Assembly: GCA_021159265.1 (NCBI GenBank)
Contig: JAGGSD010000274.1
Span: 1 to 7,401 of the forward strand
Length of the DNA stretch: 7,401 nt
Direction of reading: 5' to 3'
DNA from: Syntrophobacterales bacterium
GTDB taxonomy: Bacteria; Desulfobacterota; Syntrophia; Syntrophales; UBA6807
Below are positions 5,294-7,401 of this stretch, piece after piece; the stretch's first letter is position 1; every line of letters starts with the position of its first letter. The translations under genes and the position numbers were made by a program. The notes beneath the pieces were generated by a model, which was not told the DNA's origin, did no database searches, and saw nothing but the letters and a program-made list of their open reading frames with translations.

Positions 5294-7000
5294 ATGGAAT
5301 ATTACAAGATATTACATCTTATCAGAGAACCCTTTTCTAATTCTCCGGAACCGGAGTTTTTCTACCAATCTCCACAGCATGTTGAATGTCTTCAAAACCT
5401 GGAACTTGCAATACGTTTGCGGCGTGGCTTAAATGTTGTGGTCGGAGACGTGGGTACCGGGAAAACGACCCTCTGTCGTCAGCTTATCAATAAATTTTCG
5501 GGGCGCGAAAATATCAGTACGCATCTTCTCCTTGATCCCGATTTTGGTGATGCGCTGGAGTTTTTGTCTGCCGTTGGCAGTATGTTCGGCATAAAAAGCA
5601 AACCCGGATATCATGAAACAGAGTGGCGGCTCAAAGAGAGTATCAAAAATTATCTTTTTGACCAGGGTGTTAATAATAAAAATATCATTGTTTTAATTAT
5701 TGACGAAGGTCAAAAAATTCCCGACTTTTGCCTTGAGATATTACGGGAATTTCTCAATTACGAAACAAACAACAATAAATTGCTGCAAATTGTTATTTTT
5801 GCTCAGAAGGAGTTCGAGAGAACATTAGAAGAGCGGAATAATTTCGCCGACAGAATAAACTTCTTCTATGATTTAAAACCTTTAAATTTTAGTGACACAC
5901 GGGCGATGATCCATTACCGCATGGATAAATCAAGTAAAACAAGTAAAAACCCTGTTCATTTCACGTATCCGGCGCTGCGGGCAATATACCGGGCTACAAG
6001 CGGTTATCCGCGGCGGATAGTAACACTTTGCCATCAGATCATTCTGACCCTTATTATACAAAATAGAACCGGAGTGAAGCGGTCTTTGGTTAAGTCTTGT
6101 ATTAATAGAAAAATTCGCGAAAGATCAGTTGCCGGGCGGTGGGCGAAAATTGTGCTTATATCGGGGTTGCTTACGATATTACTAGTTTTTGTGTTAAGGC
6201 CGGGTTATTTGAAGGACCTGGTTTATTCTAATGTTTTTCATTTATTTCAAGATCCGGTTTCAACGAAACAAATGACCGTTTCTCATGAGACGGCAAAAAC
6301 AACCAATCATGATGTACCCATGCAACGAGATATACAGAGAAGTGATGTAGGTAACGAATCGAAAAAATCTCGATCTGTTGGATTATCATTGGTTTCGGTG
6401 ACTGGGCATGAACCTGAAAAGAATGAAATGCCGGAAAGTTTTCCTGTTGATAAACAAGTTAGCATGTCAACAGAAATCGAAATAAGGAGTGAATCCGATG
6501 TCGCGCATGTTGCGGGGAAGCCTGTTGAATATCCCAGAACACTGGGACGGTTAAAAGTTAAAAAAGGCTGGATTGTATCGAGAATGATAGAAACTGTCTA
6601 TGGTTCTTGTGATTCAGAATATCTCCGGCTGGTCGGGGAAGCCAATCCACATATAAGGAATCTTAATCATGTAAGAGTGGGGGATGTTATTAAATTTCCG
6701 GTGATTCCTGCCGGACATGAACCTCCGCCGTGGAATTATTGGGTACAGGTAGCAAAAAAGGAGAAACTCAGTGAAGTATATGGATTGTTTTATCAATATT
6801 TAGAAAAAACGCACTCCATGCAAATACTTCCTTACTGGAATAACCGTGAGGGTCTTAACTTTTTGATCCTTTTTAAAAGAGGGTTTGTGGATAAAACCTC
6901 AGCGCTGGAAGCAATTGATAAACTTCCTCCGGATATTTCCCACAATGCTAAAATTGTCTTGCGGTGGAATGAAAACACTGTTTTGTTCGCAAATTTATAA
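5294..7000 (+). CDS. mshM: ExeA/MshM-like AAA+ ATPase with membrane helix and C-terminal cell-wall domains
   Basis: This 568-aa inner-membrane ATPase is of the GspA/ExeA type. The N-terminus MEYYKILHLIREPFSNSPEP matches the conserved family opening (Y..F.L...PF...P.P), which supports ATG-5294 despite a weak, distant ACAGG. Walker A is GDVGTGKT (51-58), Walker B IIVLIIDE (131-138), and a sensor-2-like SGYPRRIVTLCHQ spans 236-248. A membrane helix (about 284-301) leads to a Ser/Thr-rich periplasmic linker (about 320-415). A LysM-like region follows (about 418-469, LKVKKGWIVSRMIETVYG to VRVGDVIKFP), and the end (about 481-566, YWVQVAKKEKLSEVYG to KTSALEAIDKLP) looks SPOR-like. ExeA of Aeromonas also carries a periplasmic peptidoglycan-binding domain and is needed for secretin assembly; here that function would be served by different domains. 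The gene directly follows the secretin gene, as mshM does. The ATPase part is certain; LysM is likely; SPOR is tentative. Confidence 0.87.
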   Translation: MEYYKILHLIREPFSNSPEPEFFYQSPQHVECLQNLELAIRLRRGLNVVVGDVGTGKTTLCRQLINKFSGRENISTHLLLDPDFGDALEFLSAVGSMFGIKSKPGYHETEWRLKESIKNYLFDQGVNNKNIIVLIIDEGQKIPDFCLEILREFLNYETNNNKLLQIVIFAQKEFERTLEERNNFADRINFFYDLKPLNFSDTRAMIHYRMDKSSKTSKNPVHFTYPALRAIYRATSGYPRRIVTLCHQIILTLIIQNRTGVKRSLVKSCINRKIRERSVAGRWAKIVLISGLLTILLVFVLRPGYLKDLVYSNVFHLFQDPVSTKQMTVSHETAKTTNHDVPMQRDIQRSDVGNESKKSRSVGLSLVSVTGHEPEKNEMPESFPVDKQVSMSTEIEIRSESDVAHVAGKPVEYPRTLGRLKVKKGWIVSRMIETVYGSCDSEYLRLVGEANPHIRNLNHVRVGDVIKFPVIPAGHEPPPWNYWVQVAKKEKLSEVYGLFYQYLEKTHSMQILPYWNNREGLNFLILFKRGFVDKTSALEAIDKLPPDISHNAKIVLRWNENTVLFANL

Positions 7001-7025
7001 GCGATTTTCGAGAAGTCATCGCCCT

Positions 7026-7061
7026 TTAGTCCCGTAGTTGTAAAATTCTTGCAAAAATGCC
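7026..7061 (+). repeat. 36-base imperfect direct repeat, copy 1
   Basis: This copy matches 7266-7301 at 28 of 36 positions. The best part is TTGTAAAATTCTTGCAAAA (7038-7056), which differs from the second copy by two bases. The copies are exactly 240 bases apart and bracket the other small palindromes of the downstream region. Confidence 0.5.
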
Positions 7062-7195
7062 TTCGGCGTGAGCTCAGTCGAACGCTCAGCCGGACGTGCT
7101 TCGTATTTCGAATTTCCAGTTTATCTGGGTTAGGAATCGAAAATAAATAACCGTAACTGTTCACTGCAGAGCGCCCTTCGGGCAAGCTGTTAAAT

Positions 7196-7254
7196 GTAGG
7201 GCCTGTTCCCCGAACAGGCTCGAATATCTGGCCGATGAGGGCATCGGCCCCTAC
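7196..7254. repeat. GTAGGG...CCCCTAC double-hairpin repeat element
   Basis: The ends GTAGGGCC (7196-7203) and GGCCCCTAC (7246-7254) are inverted copies apart from one extra base. Inside are two perfect 8-bp hairpins: GCCTGTTC/GAACAGGC (7201-7208 with 7212-7219) and GGCCGATG/CATCGGCC (7230-7237 with 7242-7249). GTAGGGG-bounded palindromes of this kind are widespread, probably non-autonomous, dispersed repeats in bacteria. No transposase gene is present here. Confidence 0.6.
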
Positions 7255-7265
7255 TACTTATCGAA

Positions 7266-7301
7266 TTAGGCGCTTAATTGTAAAGTTCGTGCAAAATTGG
7301 C
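7266..7301 (+). repeat. 36-base imperfect direct repeat, copy 2
   Basis: This is the partner of the copy at 7026-7061, with 28 of 36 positions identical and the same orientation. It contains TTGTAAAGTTCGTGCAAAA (7278-7296). It could be a trace of a local duplication or of repeat insertion into an older sequence. Confidence 0.5.
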
Positions 7302-7345
7302 AAAAGAATTTCTTTATGACTGATAAGTTCTTGCTAAACTTAAAC

Positions 7346-7382
7346 TCGAATATCGAATTTCGAAACTCGAAACAATATCGAA
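7346..7382. repeat. TCGAA-NN heptad array
   Basis: TCGAA occurs at 7346, 7353, 7360 and 7367 with an exact 7-base step (units TCGAATA, TCGAATT, TCGAAAC, TCGAAAC). A fifth copy at 7378 is shifted. TCGAA is palindromic at its TCGA core, so the array reads similarly on both strands. It resembles degenerate intergenic repeats seen in Desulfobacterota-like genomes, and no function is assigned. Confidence 0.55.
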
Positions 7383-7401
7383 TGACAAAAATACAAATAT
7401 C

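Larger units (their letters stand above)
7001..7401. other. Non-coding repeat-rich region downstream of the cluster
   Basis: No credible gene is seen in the last 401 bases. The region is a patchwork: a 36-base direct repeat (7026-7061 and 7266-7301), a CGGCGTGAGC...CGCTCAGCCG imperfect palindrome (about 7065-7093), a GTAGGG...CCCCTAC double hairpin (7196-7254) and a TCGAA heptad array (7346-7382). No strong intrinsic terminator for the cluster is evident. The expected next genes of an MSHA locus (mshN, mshE, mshG) do not start before the window ends. Confidence 0.7.

Noticed and set aside
443..7000. Reading the cluster as a type II secretion system (GspL-M-C-D-A)
   Set aside because: The secretin has one NolW domain rather than the GspD N1-N3 series, the gene order follows mshI-M rather than the gsp order, and no GspE-K genes are present. 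The inner-membrane proteins alone would not exclude it.
7001..7022. GCGAT...ATCGC stem right after the ATPase stop codon as a terminator
   Set aside because: The stem has only 5 bp with a 12-base loop and no T-run follows, so an intrinsic terminator is not supported.
6832..7185. Open frame of 117 codons on the - strand at the 3' end of the ATPase gene
   Set aside because: About half lies antisense to the SPOR-like end of the ATPase and the rest is repeat-rich spacer. The composition is not protein-like and no family is recognised.
7026..7382. CRISPR array in the downstream repeat region
   Set aside because: The repeats are of different kinds, imperfect and irregularly spaced, with no repeat-spacer pattern and no cas gene.

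Overview
The window carries one co-directional (+ strand) gene cluster for the secretin-linked part of a type IV pilus machine. In order it encodes a natural PilM-PilN fusion, a PilO-like protein, a PilP/GspC-like protein, a lipoprotein secretin and an ExeA/MshM-like AAA+ ATPase. This order is the same as mshI-mshJ-mshK-mshL-mshM of the MSHA (mannose-sensitive haemagglutinin) pilus locus. The secretin has an MshL-like layout: one short STN/N0 domain, one NolW/N1 repeat and the barrel, with no AMIN domain as in PilQ and no N1-N3 series as in GspD. I therefore read the cluster as an MSHA-type or closely related pilus assembly locus. The symbols are assigned by position and family likeness, not by a database match.

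The organism is a diderm bacterium, since it has an outer-membrane lipoprotein secretin and LysM/SPOR-like cell-wall domains. The coding sequence is rather AT-rich and the intergenic DNA is full of short palindromic repeats (CCCTCTCCC/GGGAGAGGG hairpins, AAGGATAAAGGTTCAAGG-type repeats, GTAGGG...CCCCTAC elements, TCGAA heptads). This mix fits Desulfobacterota (former Deltaproteobacteria) or a neighbouring phylum, but the placement is an inference.

Layout. Bases 1-418 are non-coding and hold a small hairpin, a roughly 127-bp double-hairpin repeat and a strong match to a sigma-54 (-24/-12) promoter. The inner-membrane genes follow: the PilM-PilN fusion (to 2332), pilO-like (overlapping by 4 bases) and pilP-like (2933-3442). 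A 118-base gap then holds a long imperfect inverted repeat. The secretin gene (3561-5189) follows; its last 12 codons lie in a second copy of the same repeat. After a 104-base gap comes the ATPase (5294-7000). Bases 7001-7401 are non-coding and form a patchwork of repeats.

How the parts work together (family knowledge). The fusion, PilO and PilP proteins form the alignment complex that connects the cytoplasmic motor to the outer-membrane secretin through the periplasm. The MshM/ExeA-type ATPase spans the inner membrane and here ends in LysM-like and SPOR-like regions. That fits a role in getting the secretin through, or anchored to, peptidoglycan. Pilins, the PilB/PilT-type motor ATPases and the PilC-type platform protein are absent from the window and must be encoded elsewhere.
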